Below, in pieces: positions 11,623 through 23,100 of a stretch of 64,000 nt of DNA (positions within the stretch are counted from its first letter, which is position 1; the number at the start of each line of letters is the position of its first letter). The notes beneath the pieces were generated by a model. That model had not been told where the DNA came from. It saw nothing but the letters and a program-made list of their open reading frames with translations, and did no database searches. The stretch comes from Phascolarctos cinereus (taxonomy: Eukaryota > Chordata > Mammalia > Diprotodontia > Phascolarctidae), in NCBI RefSeq assembly GCF_002099425.1, contig NW_018343971.1:21551501-21615500 (forward strand), read 5' to 3'. Both the position numbers and the translations under genes were made by a program.

Positions 11623-12085
11623 ACGTTTTTGATATGGTGGAAAGAATCCTGGATCTGGAGGCAGCAGCCCTAAGCTGAAATCCTGTGTGATCTTGGGAAA
11701 GTCATTTAATCTCTCTCTAATTCTCAGGTGCCTGTTCTGTAAAATGAGGAGGTTGGACTTAATGACCTTTAAGGTCCTTTCTTAGATTTAAATCTATGAT
11801 GGATTTTAGTCCTTTGTTTGGTAAATATTGTCTGGCTCTGTGTTTTCTCCATGGGTGTGGTGCTGAAAATCTTTAGTTCTGGAAGTAAAATACATCCAAA
11901 AATGGAAAAAAAAATAATAAAAAAACACTGGAATGAAAGTCAGGTGATCTGGGATTTAGTCTGTCTTTTGCATTAGATTAGTCTGTGACCTTGGGCAAGG
12001 CAATTACACTTTCTAGGAGTCAGTTTCCTTATTTGTAAAATGAGGAGCTGGAAGGAGGGATAGTTAAGGCTCTTTTTAACAGCAA
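11623..12085 (+). repeat. two MIR-like SINEs in tandem orientation
   Basis: 11623-11800 (gatatggtggaaagaatcct ... aaatctatgatgg) and 11925-12085 (ggaatgaaagtcaggtgatc ... tttgtaaaatgaggagctgg). Confidence 0.75.
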
Positions 12086-12369
12086 CACTCAGTAAGTCTG
12101 TGTTTCTATTTCTCAGCCAAATCTTGATTCTGTCCAGGTCTACCTTGAGCTTTGGAACTAGATATGAATACCAAACTTGTGGCTGCCTAACTGGGGGGAA
12201 AGGGAGTGAAGCTCTTTGTTTTGGTCATCTGCTAGTGACCTGGGAAAGACTAGCATTTATGATAGCTGTTCATCAACTTACATCAAATCAATGTCATATT
12301 TGATATTACATGCTGCTTATTGTTTGCTGCGACTAAAGTCTCTCTCTGTCTCCAGATGAATTCTCCTGA

Positions 12370-12600
12370 GAATTGGATCTGGAGTCAGGAAGACCTGAGT
12401 TCAAATCCAGCCTCAACCACTTAGCTATGTGACTCTGGGCAAGCCACTTGACTTCTGCTTACCTTAGTTTCTTCAACTGTAAAGTGGGGATAATAACAGC
12501 ATCTACCTTGCAGGGTTGTTCTGAGTATCAAATGTGATATTTGTAATGTACTTGGCACTGTATGTGACACATGGTAGGCTCTATATAAATGCTTATCCCC
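12370..12600 (+). repeat. full-length MIR-type SINE
   Basis: Complete order: ctggagtcaggaagacctga, ttcaaatccagcc B-box region, gtaaagtggggataataaca core, then gtaatgtacttggcactgta and aaatgcttatcccc LINE-related tail. Confidence 0.85.
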
Positions 12601-12605
12601 TCCAT

Positions 12606-13689
12606 TCCTCCCTGAGGACTACCAGGGAGTCACCTGGAGTCAGAGTGATGATTTTGTAAATCTCTGGTCTTCCCTTTGCGTCTGTCAAAAGCTTCAACCG
12701 AGGGAATCCGAAATCCTTTTTTCCTTTTAGTGGCTTGTGACAGGCTAGCCCATAAGTAATACCCCTGTGCCATTGAAATCAAACCTAAGGCTTGGCCTCA
12801 TGGGTTAATCAATTTTACTCTCTTCTGAGGCTGTGAACTGACTCTATGCCCTGGTCAGTGGTGGGTCTCACAAAAGCTGGAACTAGAGAGATGTGTATGG
12901 ATGACCCAGGGTAGCCTAATCTAGGATTAAAAGAAAATTCCATTCCAAATTCATGTTTGACTGAAAGTGAGTTGGTAGCTTCATCTTTTCATCAGCAAGA
13001 TTTTTATTACTATTTGGCTTCTGATTAGGTGTGCAGCAAATCAAAAAATTTTTTTTCTCATTTCACCCTCTGCTACTTTTCCTCTCTACTCTCGATTCCC
13101 AAGACGGACAGAATCCTTCATATGATAGTATAAGCTTAAATTCTGATTTTCAAGGAAAATTGTACAGAGGATCCCACCTCTAGGAGGGTCCCTACTCCTG
13201 GGAATCCTAAACCCTTTTAGGTCCTAGGTGGGAGATGATGCATTAATTCTAATATGTTGCAGCCTTATTCAGAGCCATAGCAGGCCTGATGGAAATACCT
13301 ACTCTTCATTTTGTGAGAGGGCATTGGTGAGTGGGGCACAAATTATGTTTTCATTTGGGCCAAAGAAGAACATTCCCTTCTCCCTTGAATGAACCAGGTG
13401 AGAGTTAGTAGGAGGGCAGGATAGCCTTTCTAGAGTAAGACAGGCTGGTCTTTAGGGTGCCAGAATAATGAGCATCCATGGTGTTCAGGGGTTCAGGCAA
13501 AAGTCACTCTCCCCTTTCTTAGGTCTTTCTCCTGATTCCATTACCTTCTGGGAGCATGTGACACTGTGGATGAAAAGGTCTCGAGAAATACAAGAAGCAG
13601 GTTATATTTGCCGCAGTGGGCTCACTATCCTTACCACCCCCCTACAAATTGGCACACATGGCCATCCTTAGGGATGATATTCTATGTAC
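12606..13689. other. intron, nothing recognised
   Basis: About 1.1 kb with no obvious interspersed repeat, unusual for this window. No open exon with splice sites was recognised. Confidence 0.4.
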
Positions 13690-13699
13690 TCAGATGGTC

Positions 13700-13890
13700 T
13701 AATGGATCATATATTTAGAGCTTGAGTACCTTTAGGGCTCTAGTCCAATTCCCTCATCTTCTAGATGAGGAATTGAGACTCAGAAGTGACTTGTCCATGG
13801 TCACACAGATAGTGAATGGCAGAGCTAGAATTTGAACCCAGGTCCTCTGATTCCAAATTCAGAGTTCTTTCTCCTTGGCAGAGGTCTTGT
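13700..13890 (-). repeat. MIR/CORE-SINE near exon 3
   Basis: ttctagatgaggaattgaga, tggtcacacagatagtgaat, atttgaacccaggtcctctg. It ends about 145 bases before the exon 3 acceptor. Confidence 0.85.
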
Positions 13891-14033
13891 CTTAACTATA
13901 ATCAAATTTTGAATTATTTTAATGTGACTAGGAAAAAAGCCCTGGTAATCAGATGGGAAAGATGATAAATGTTCAGGGTACAAATGAGTTGAAATCTCAT
14001 GTAGTAAATTCTCTCCCTTTGTATGTCCTACAG

Positions 14034-14165
14034 GCGCTTTCCTGATCCCATATACCCTGTTTCTCATCATTGCTGGGATGCCTTTGTTCTACATGGAATT
14101 GGCTTTGGGCCAGTACAACCGAGAAGGGGCTGCTACTGTATGGAAAATCTGTCCGTTTTTCAAAG
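14034..14165 (+). CDS. SLC6A2: SLC6A2 exon 3 (TM2)
   Basis: Encodes residues 93-135 and most of TM2, with split Gly codons at both ends (Gly92 and Gly136). The acceptor is tcctacag and the donor GTAAGA. The peptide starts [16 protein letters not shown] and continues [16 protein letters not shown], apparently identical to human NET. The length (132 bp) fits the SLC6 exon pattern. The next coding exon is 3.7 kb downstream. No upstream exon carrying the TM1 motif (DLANVWRFPY) was found in the preceding 14 kb. Confidence 0.97.
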
Positions 14166-17100
14166 GTAAGAGGAGAGGGGTGTTGGTCTTTGAGAAAGAA
14201 AGGAAAAGGGCAGTCAAAGGCGCTTTCTCAGGGAGCAATGAAAACAAGGGAATGGGGAAGACAAGGGAAAGCAAGGCAATGGGGAGAAAAGGCATCTTGG
14301 ACAAAAAGGAACCTGAGCTTAGGGTGTGGCTGTTGGTGATATCTGCCTCCAGGGATCATAAAACACAACTATAGAGTTTGACTTAGGTGTATCAGCGTAT
14401 CAATAGGGAACTGATGAGGGTCAAGCATAGCAGACATTCAAAGCTACTTGAAGCTAGTGACTTGACTTGATGTAATGAAATCTGGAAGAAATACTTGGCT
14501 TCTTTCTATCATTAATAGCACTTGGTGCATCTCCAGAGGCAAAAGCATCAGTATCTGCTTTTTCTTGTCTGTATTAACAATCCTAGAAAGGCAGTACCTG
14601 GGTTATAAAACTGGGTTTTTCTCATCATTGCTACAAAGTGGAGAGACAAATTCAACAAATTCAAATTCAAGAACCTTGTAAGGGTCTACAATGTTCAAAA
14701 TGTTATATTAAGGCCTAACGAATATAAAGTTTCAATAGGACCCTATCCCTGCCCTTAGGGTGGTTAGGTGGTACAATGGATAGAGTGATGGGCCTGGAGT
14801 CAGGTAGACCTGAATTGAAATCCTGCCTGAGACACTTACTAGCCAAATGACCCTGGGCAAGTTGTTTAACCCTGTTTGCTCAGTTTCCTCACCTGTAAAA
14901 TGAGCTGGAGAAAGAAATGGCAAACCATTCCAGTATCTTTCCCAAGAAAACTCCAAATGGGATCACAAAGAATGGGACATAACTGAAAATGACTGAATAA
15001 CAACAATAACATTCCTGCCCTCATGGATATTATGTTCTAGTTGTAGATATGGAATATGAAAAGAAAACTAGAATATGTAATAATTATAATAGAAAAAATA
15101 TATTCAACATGTGGAAAACAAAATGTTATATGAGGCCTGAGGGGAAAAAGGTCATTAATGATTAGAAAAAATCAGGGGAGACTGCACAGAAGAGATCGCA
15201 TTTATATAATCACAACATGTTAGAAATCCTTAGAAATCATCTAGTTGTTAAACTGAGACCTATAGAAAGGAAAGGATCCTACCAAAGTCACACAGTGAGT
15301 AAGCAGCAGCCCAGAGTCAAACCCATGCCTTCTATGGCAAGCCCACATGCTCTTTTCCTTATGCCCCAGCTTTTCCCCTAGTGTGGGTAGCATCTCAATA
15401 GGCAAAGACATTCTAGAAGGGAATAAAGGATATACAAAGTCAGAGAGAAAGAAAGTGACAAGGAAGTTTGGGGGACAGCAATGGGTTTAACTTTGTTTGG
15501 AATTGTAGAGTATATGATAGGGAACCATAAGAGTTGGAGCTAGAACAATCTTGGTGTCAAATTTCCAGGAAAAGAAGTTTGAACTTTACCCAGTAGACAA
15601 TAAAGATCTTTGGATGTTTTGAGCAGAGGAATGAAAGGATTATATCTATGCATAAAAAAGATTAATTTAGGAGTGACATGAAGGATGATTAAGGGCAACA
15701 TGGTGTAGTGGAGAGATAATTGCCCTTGAAGCAAGGAAGAGCTGAGTTTAAGACCTGCCTCTGACACAAAATGGCTACATGACTCTGGAGAAGTCACTTA
15801 ACCTCTTGATGCCCTTGACATCTCTAAGATCACATCTTGCAGAAGAAGTATTGACTCATTGGTAGAGGGAGTTGCCTTGCTTGGGAATTCTCTACACCAG
15901 TGATGTCAAACTCAGAAACATGGGATTCCTGCAGGCATATTGACTTAGAAAATCACAAATTAATATTATGTATGTTGTGTTGTATTCTTCTTTATTTTTC
16001 AAACATTTTCCAGTTACATTTTAATTTAGTTAGAACTATATGGAGGGCTAGCAATCTCATACCTCTGTCCTATATATACAAAGTAATAGGCCCAGTTCTT
16101 ATCCCAGTGCCTACATGAAGAATGAATTAAGGAGGGGATTGAGAGTGAGAATGGAAAAACTTTAAAGGAGGCTATTGAAATTTTATTCCAATAAATAAAA
16201 CAGAAGCTTTGTACTAAGGTGGTGGCAATGGGGAGAATATTGAGGGAAGAGATACTGTGGAAGTAGAATTGACAGGTCTTGACAATTAATTGACTATGAG
16301 AGGACAAGGAAGGAAGGAAGAAAAGAAGATAGGAAACAAATATTTATTAAGTGCTTACTATGTGCCAAGCACTCTGTTAAGAGCTTTATAAATATTAATT
16401 TATCTTTGCAAGATCCTTGAGAAATGGGTGTTATTATTATCCCCACTTTACAGTTGAAGAAAGTGAGGCAGAAGATGTAAAGTGACTTGCCCAGGGTCAC
16501 ATAACTAATACGTGTCTGAGGCTGGATTTGAACTCAGGTCTTCTAGACTCAAGGCTCAGTGCTCCACTCCATGTTATCAATGATAACATAGCTTTTTAAA
16601 CAAGGGAGATTCAACATTACAGCTGGCATGATGGTGCTCTCCTTTGCCTCCACTCTCTCCCCCGCTAGTTCTTTTTCATTAATCAACAAGTATTTTTGAG
16701 TAGGTGTTAGAGTGGGAAGAGTACTAGATTTTGAGTCAGACGACCTGTGTTTGAATCCAAACTCTACCATTTACTACCTTTGTGATGTGTGATAACTTCA
16801 ATTCTCTAGATCTTAGTTTATTCACTGGTAAAATAAGGGAGCTGGAATAAATGACTAAGGGTTCTTTTGGCCCTAATGTTTCATGAATCTGCAAATGGGG
16901 ATTAGTTCCAGCCGGATGGGAATGTGCAATGTGAATTCAAAAATGTGACCATTTCATGGGATTTAGTGTTTACATTGACTGAGACCTAGATATAGATGAC
17001 TATACAACATTTATTCGTTGTTGTCTAGTCATTAATTCACGTCTGACTCTTCGTGATCCTCTATGAGGTTTTCTTGGCAAAAATACTGGAGTGAGTTGCC

Positions 17101-20100
17101 ATTTCCTTCTCAAGTAGATTAAGGCAAATAGGCTCACACAGCTGGTGAGTGTTTGAGGCCAGATTTGAACTCAAGTCTTCCTGACTTAAGGTCTAGTGCT
17201 CTATACACTGAGCCATCTAGTTGAAAAAGGTATATGTATGTATGTGTGTGTGTGTGTGTATGTGTGTGTGTGTATATACATATACATATTTTTATATGTG
17301 TATATATATCTTTATGTGTATATATTCATATATACATACATATACATATATACACATGTGTGTGTATATATGTATATGTATATGTGTGTTTATACACACA
17401 CACATACACACACACACACATATATATATATAATAGATTGAATGTAACTATAAGAGAGAAATGCACTAGCCCTGGAAGGACTGAGGTTTGGAAAGGGTTA
17501 TAGAGAATTCAGTTTCGGTGAAATTTGACAAGTATTTATTAAAAGCTTACTGTGTACAAGACACTGTGAAGTATAAATTCATGAAGTCTGTAGCCTAGTT
17601 GAGACAACATGGTTCAGTGACACAATTGTGAGGAAACTAAACAACAAGATGAAAACATTTACAGGGCTTCCTAAGTGTCTTAGTATAATTTTAAGTTATT
17701 AAAGCCCCAAACTGCACTAGGACTTTAGGCAGAACGTACATACAACTAAGTACTATGTAAAGACTGTAAGGAGCTCAGAGAAGGGAGCTGTTCAGAGTGG
17801 ATAGGGCAGTCAGAGAAGATTCTGCAAAGGAAATGGCTGTCAACCTTAGCTTTGGAGTCCCTTCTCTGATCATTCCACAACCTCTTTCCAGGTGTTGGCT
17901 ATGCTGTTATCCTCATCGCGCTATATGTGGGCTTCTATTACAACGTCATCATTGCGTGGTCTCTCTACTACCTGTTCTCTTCATTCACCCTTAATCTCCC
18001 CTGGACCAACTGTGGCCACCCCTGGAACAGCCCAAACTGCACAGATTCCAAGCTCCTCAATGGGTCTGTTTTAGGCAATGGAACCAAATACTCCAAGTAC
18101 AAGCATACGCCGGCAGCTGAATTCTATGAGTAAGTCTTGCTCCATTCTCTGTTTTCCCTTTGTGTTCTCCAGGCCCGGAGGTTTAGTGTTGACAGGTCAA
18201 CAAAGTCCTTTTGTTCCTGCTATAGGCCAACATAAGGATGGCTGAATTGAAATGAAGCCAAGTCAAAACTAGGTTTGCTTTAATGTTGTGTAATGTTGGA
18301 TCTCCTCCACATCTGTGGGAAGATGAGAAAATTAAAAACAAACAAATGAAAGTGTCCAAGAAAAAAATAAAGGATATTCTACCCAGCATCATAATTTTAT
18401 GTATCTGTCCTATTAGAACACAGATGGGTCAGTATTACATTAGGGTGCAGTGGAAAGAGCATTGGTTTTTTAGCAAAAAAAAAAACAAACCTGAATTTAT
18501 ATCCTGGCTCTGCTACTTGCCACCTGTGTGACCTCAGGCGAGCCCACTCTCTGGACCTCTCTTTCCTTGTCTGTAAATGAGGAAGTTAGACTGATTGATC
18601 TTTAAGGTAGCATTACATGGAGAAAAGAAGACTAGACTCTAATTCAATATCTTAATTTGAATACTGACTCAACCAATGAGCTCCTATGTGACTACGGACA
18701 AGTCTCTTAGCCTCTATAATCCTCAATTTCCCCATCTGTAATAAGACTTACCTCACAAGGTGATTGAGAGCATCGATTATTTGCATGAGATAGTTTATAT
18801 AAGACATTTTGCAATTGGAACAGCTAGACGATGCAGTGGATAGACTGCCAGGCCTGGAGTCAGGAAGACCTGAGTTCAAATCCAACCTCAGACACTTAAT
18901 AGCTATGTGATCCTGAGCAGGTCACTAATCCTATTTGCCTCAGTTTCCTCATCTGTAAAATGAGCTGGAAAAGGAAATGGAAAACCACTCCAATATCTTT
19001 GCCAAGAAAACCCCAAATGGAATTACGAAGAATTGGACATGACTGAACAATGAACAATATTTTGCAAAACTCAAAGCACTATATAACTGTTAGTTAATGT
19101 TATAATCATCACCATCATCATCATTTAAGGTCCCTTCTAGTGTTAAAGCCAATGATTAGTAATTGATCTAATTAGCAAGTAGCAGTTTCTTTGACTTAAA
19201 AACAAATCTTTAGAATATTTTCATATAGCATAATTTTTCACTGGGCTTTCAATATAATTTTGTTATATGCTAAATTCTAAATATCTTAAATGGACACTAG
19301 TAAGTAAAGTTATTTAAAAGTACCAGTCACAATAGTTCCGCATTACATAGCAACATATTATGAACTTGAAGGTCAGAAAGTACTAGTCCCACAAGTTGAA
19401 AGTACACTGAAGAAATCAGTAATTTCTTGAATCCAAGTTGTTGTTTTAACTTGTCAGTTTTAGATCTTGGTGTGATGGGATAGAGCTCAGTTTGGAATCT
19501 AAGAACCTGGATTTTAATCTCATCTCTATCCTTCCTACCTTTATGACTCTGAGCACAGGACTTCCCCTCTCTAGGCCTCAGTTTCTCAATCTGTGAAAAG
19601 TAGTTTGGCTAGATGACCTTAAAGCTTCTTTCCCATTCTAAGTCTGTGATTTAATCTCTTTCCATCCTACCGTATCAAAATCATATAGTAGAAAAACAGC
19701 AGAACTGAGATTTGAACCTAAGTCTTTTGATTTAAGATGTATTTCATTTTTGTTATACCACCTGCTCACCAGATACTTATTGACGCACTACAAACAGTTT
19801 AAGGTGGGTCTGGGAAGGCTGGGTCTATTCACACTTATTTCAATGCCCAGTCTCCTATAAAATTTTGGTCGATTTTCTTCATGTGTATGAGCCTCATCTC
19901 CTTGCTAGACTACGAGCTCCCACACAGTGCTATCCTAATTCTCTTTCTTGAGCTCCCTAGCATCCTCCGATGCTCTTATATTCTAAGATGCTTTCATCTA
20001 TTACAATTAAGACCCTGAGAACCCCCCAAGGAAGAACTTTTCTGGAATTTTTTACTCAACAAGAATGATTCGTGCCATTTCTGAATGGATCCAAATGGCT

Positions 20101-23100
20101 TTAGAGGTTATGTTGTTATTCATGACGTTCATGTTTGCCTTATTCCTAAGTGTCCTAGGATCTGGAATTACTGACAAATCTATCCGTTAGATCCAGACTG
20201 CCATATAACCCTTTGCAGGAGAGTCACTGCCTGGGTTATGACAAGCTCCCCTGGCCTCCAAGACAGGAGGCCTTCTCTTACTGTAGAAATAGCACTAGAT
20301 TTGAAATCAGAGGACGTGGCTCAAATCTTATCTCTGCTATGTATGATCCTTGACAAGTCACTTAACCCCTCTGTTCTACAGAGGAGTTTCCTCCTATGTA
20401 AAATAAAGGTGTTGGGCTTAAGGATCCCCAAGGCCCTTCTAGCTCTAATTCTGTGATCCTGCGATCCTGGTCTCCTCTTCCTTTCTGTTCCCTGTGTACC
20501 TTACTGCTGCTGAGCCATGCACTCCTCAATCCCTTGCTGGAAAAATCCTGCCTTTGATTTGTCATTGGTCCCCTCCATTCCTGACCTCTGCAACTAACAC
20601 CCATAGCTCACACCAACATGGGCCTTTTTCCTAGATAATCCAGAAGTAAGAGAAAAGGAAGTCTCATCTGTCTCCCTCTCCTAAGTCATTCTTTCCCTGC
20701 CAATAAACAGTATTCCAACTTTGGGGGCATTTGGAACCACGCTTTCCCTAGAGCTTCAGGTGGTTCTTTTCCTCCTCTTACGGTTGCTTGCTTCTCAATT
20801 CTTACACAGTCTCTCCATTATATCCCATTTGATTACTTCATTGGACCATCTATGTAGGTTTGAATGAGCATGAGCGCTAGCCCTCCTGTACTTATCTAGC
20901 CCCTTTAGATCACCTCTAGAATTCTTCAGACTCTACTAGCCCCTAGTGCTCCCAGAGCCCTTCTTTGACACACTTTACACCTGAGCCCCCGCCTTGACAT
21001 GGAGGGGAGGGACAGCTAGGTGGTGCAGAAGTTAAGAGTACCTGAATTCAAATCTGGCCTCAGACACGTAACACTCACTAGTTGTGTTACTCTGGGCAAA
21101 TCACTTAACCCCAATTGCCTCACTAAAAAACCAAAACAAAACAAAACAAAAAACAGAATGAAGGACATGGAGGGGAGTCTGGGCTCTTGAAGGTTGTTAT
21201 TAGAACCCAAGCTTTTGTGGGCCCTGCCAAGTTAGAAAGGCTTCAATACGGCCCCTGTGATAGACTCCGTATCTGTCATTCATGCATTAGGAAGGCTGTG
21301 GGAAAGGGTACTGCCTTTGGTGTCTGTTCACATCCTACCTTTCTCTCTTACTATCTATCTGACCTTAGACAACTTACTCAACCTTTCTAGGCTCTAGTTT
21401 CTTCATATGTAAAAGAAAGGAAGGGCAGCTAGGAGGTGCAATGGATAGAATGCTAGACCTGGAGTCAGGAAAACTCATGTCCCTGAGTTCATATCCAACC
21501 TTAATACTTACTTAGCTGTATGACCCTAAGCAAGTCACTTAATTCTATTTGCCTTAGCTTCCTCATCTGTAAAATGAGCTGGAGAAGGAAATGTCAAACC
21601 ACTCCAATATCCTTTGTAAGAAAACCCCAAATGGGGCCGTGAACAGTCAGAAAGAACTAAATAATAACAAAAAATGAAGGAATTGGACTAGATGATTTTT
21701 AAGTTCCCTTCTACATCTGAATCTGATCTTCTGATCAGAGTACTTGACTTCAGAGGCACCAAATATTGTTGATGAGATGATGAATTATTTTTTGGCCATG
21801 TCAATTCATAAAATAGTTTCCTAAAGCATATAGAGAGGGGCTTTAATTGGCAACAGTGGAAGGGATTGCCATTTTAACCAGAGATCCTTGAAGTATCAAG
21901 GAAGAAATTAAAGATTCATTCTATATGAGAACTCTAATTCATATTTTGTTCTGTTGGCCAATGGGATGAGGCCTTTCTCTGCCCCATTAATTGTTCTTCT
22001 GTGGGCTGTTATCCTGAAACAGGAGTTCTTAGAGGTTTTATAGGGAAGCGGTTCCATCTGTTATTTGAATTAAATGAGCAATCATACACATTTAGACTTT
22101 TGGAGTTAGAAGAAAGAGTTTGATTAACTAGACAAACCTCTGAACATCACAGATTCCTACCTGCCACCCGTGTTCCCCACATTCTCCCCTCCATACACTC
22201 ACACTGTCTCACATCCTCTTTTTTGAATCCTTAGCTTCCTTTAAGATTCAACTTAAATGCTATTTCCTACATTAATCAATCCACCAAGAAGCATATGCTA
22301 AGTAAGTAATATGTGCCGGCACTAAGCTTAGTACTAAGAATAAAAAGCCAATGAATTAAATAATTCCTGCTTGATTTTTAGAAAATAAATCTCCTTAGTT
22401 ATCATTGGTGCTTTCTTTGTCTTCAAATTACCTTATTTACTTATCTTTTTTACATATTATAATCTCCAGGCTCAGGAAGGTGAAGTGCCCCAGGACGTAC
22501 CCAAACCCAGGACTAGGATCCAGGGATCCTCTTTTCTAGTCCTGTGCTCTTTCCATAACATCATTTATGAAAGCATGACTGTAGCCAAGTCACTTAACAT
22601 GGCTCAGCCTTATTTTCCTCATATATAAAATGAGGAAGTCTGGCTAGAGGATTGCCACTGTCTCTTCTTGCTTAAAATCTACGAAATTAGCTTGCTTCTC
22701 TAATGTGTTCTACCTGGTGTCCTTAGCCTGATTGGTCAAGGCTAGCATTAGGAAGTTATGACAATGGGAACAAAGTGGAAAGGTGGTCAGGGAGGAGAAG
22801 AGATAATAGGATGACATGGGACAAGGAGTATGGGGCAATAGAACGTGTGCTGGACTTGGAATTAAAGGACCTGAGTTTAAATGCTAGCTATTTTTCCTGT
22901 GTGATCTCGGACAAGTTACTCAATCTTTCTGAGCCTCATTTTCTTCATCTGTGATACAAAGGGTGGGACTATAGATGGCCTCTAAAGCTCCTTACAGTTC
23001 TATACCTATAATCCTATGATCCATTTGTAAACACCTATTCCACTGTGCTGGAAACCAGATACACAAAGGCAGAAACTTTGTAGCTTCTTTCTGCATCACA

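Noticed and set aside
12370-12600. tRNA-like A-box and B-box sequences in the SINEs
   Set aside because: These are internal promoters inherited by tRNA-derived SINEs. None folds as an intact tRNA gene with an anticodon stem.
13468-13671. 67-codon open frame just upstream of exon 3
   Set aside because: No similarity to the NET N terminus and no matching splice donor in the phase required for Gly92.
1-14033. Possible SLC6A2 exon 2 or first exon
   Set aside because: No sequence encoding the TM1 motif DLANVWRFPY or the NET N terminus was found on either strand. The open frames here overlap SINEs.
17196-17503. Three overlapping frames rich in Tyr, Val, Cys and Thr-His
   Set aside because: Translations of the TG/TA/CA dinucleotide tract, not protein.
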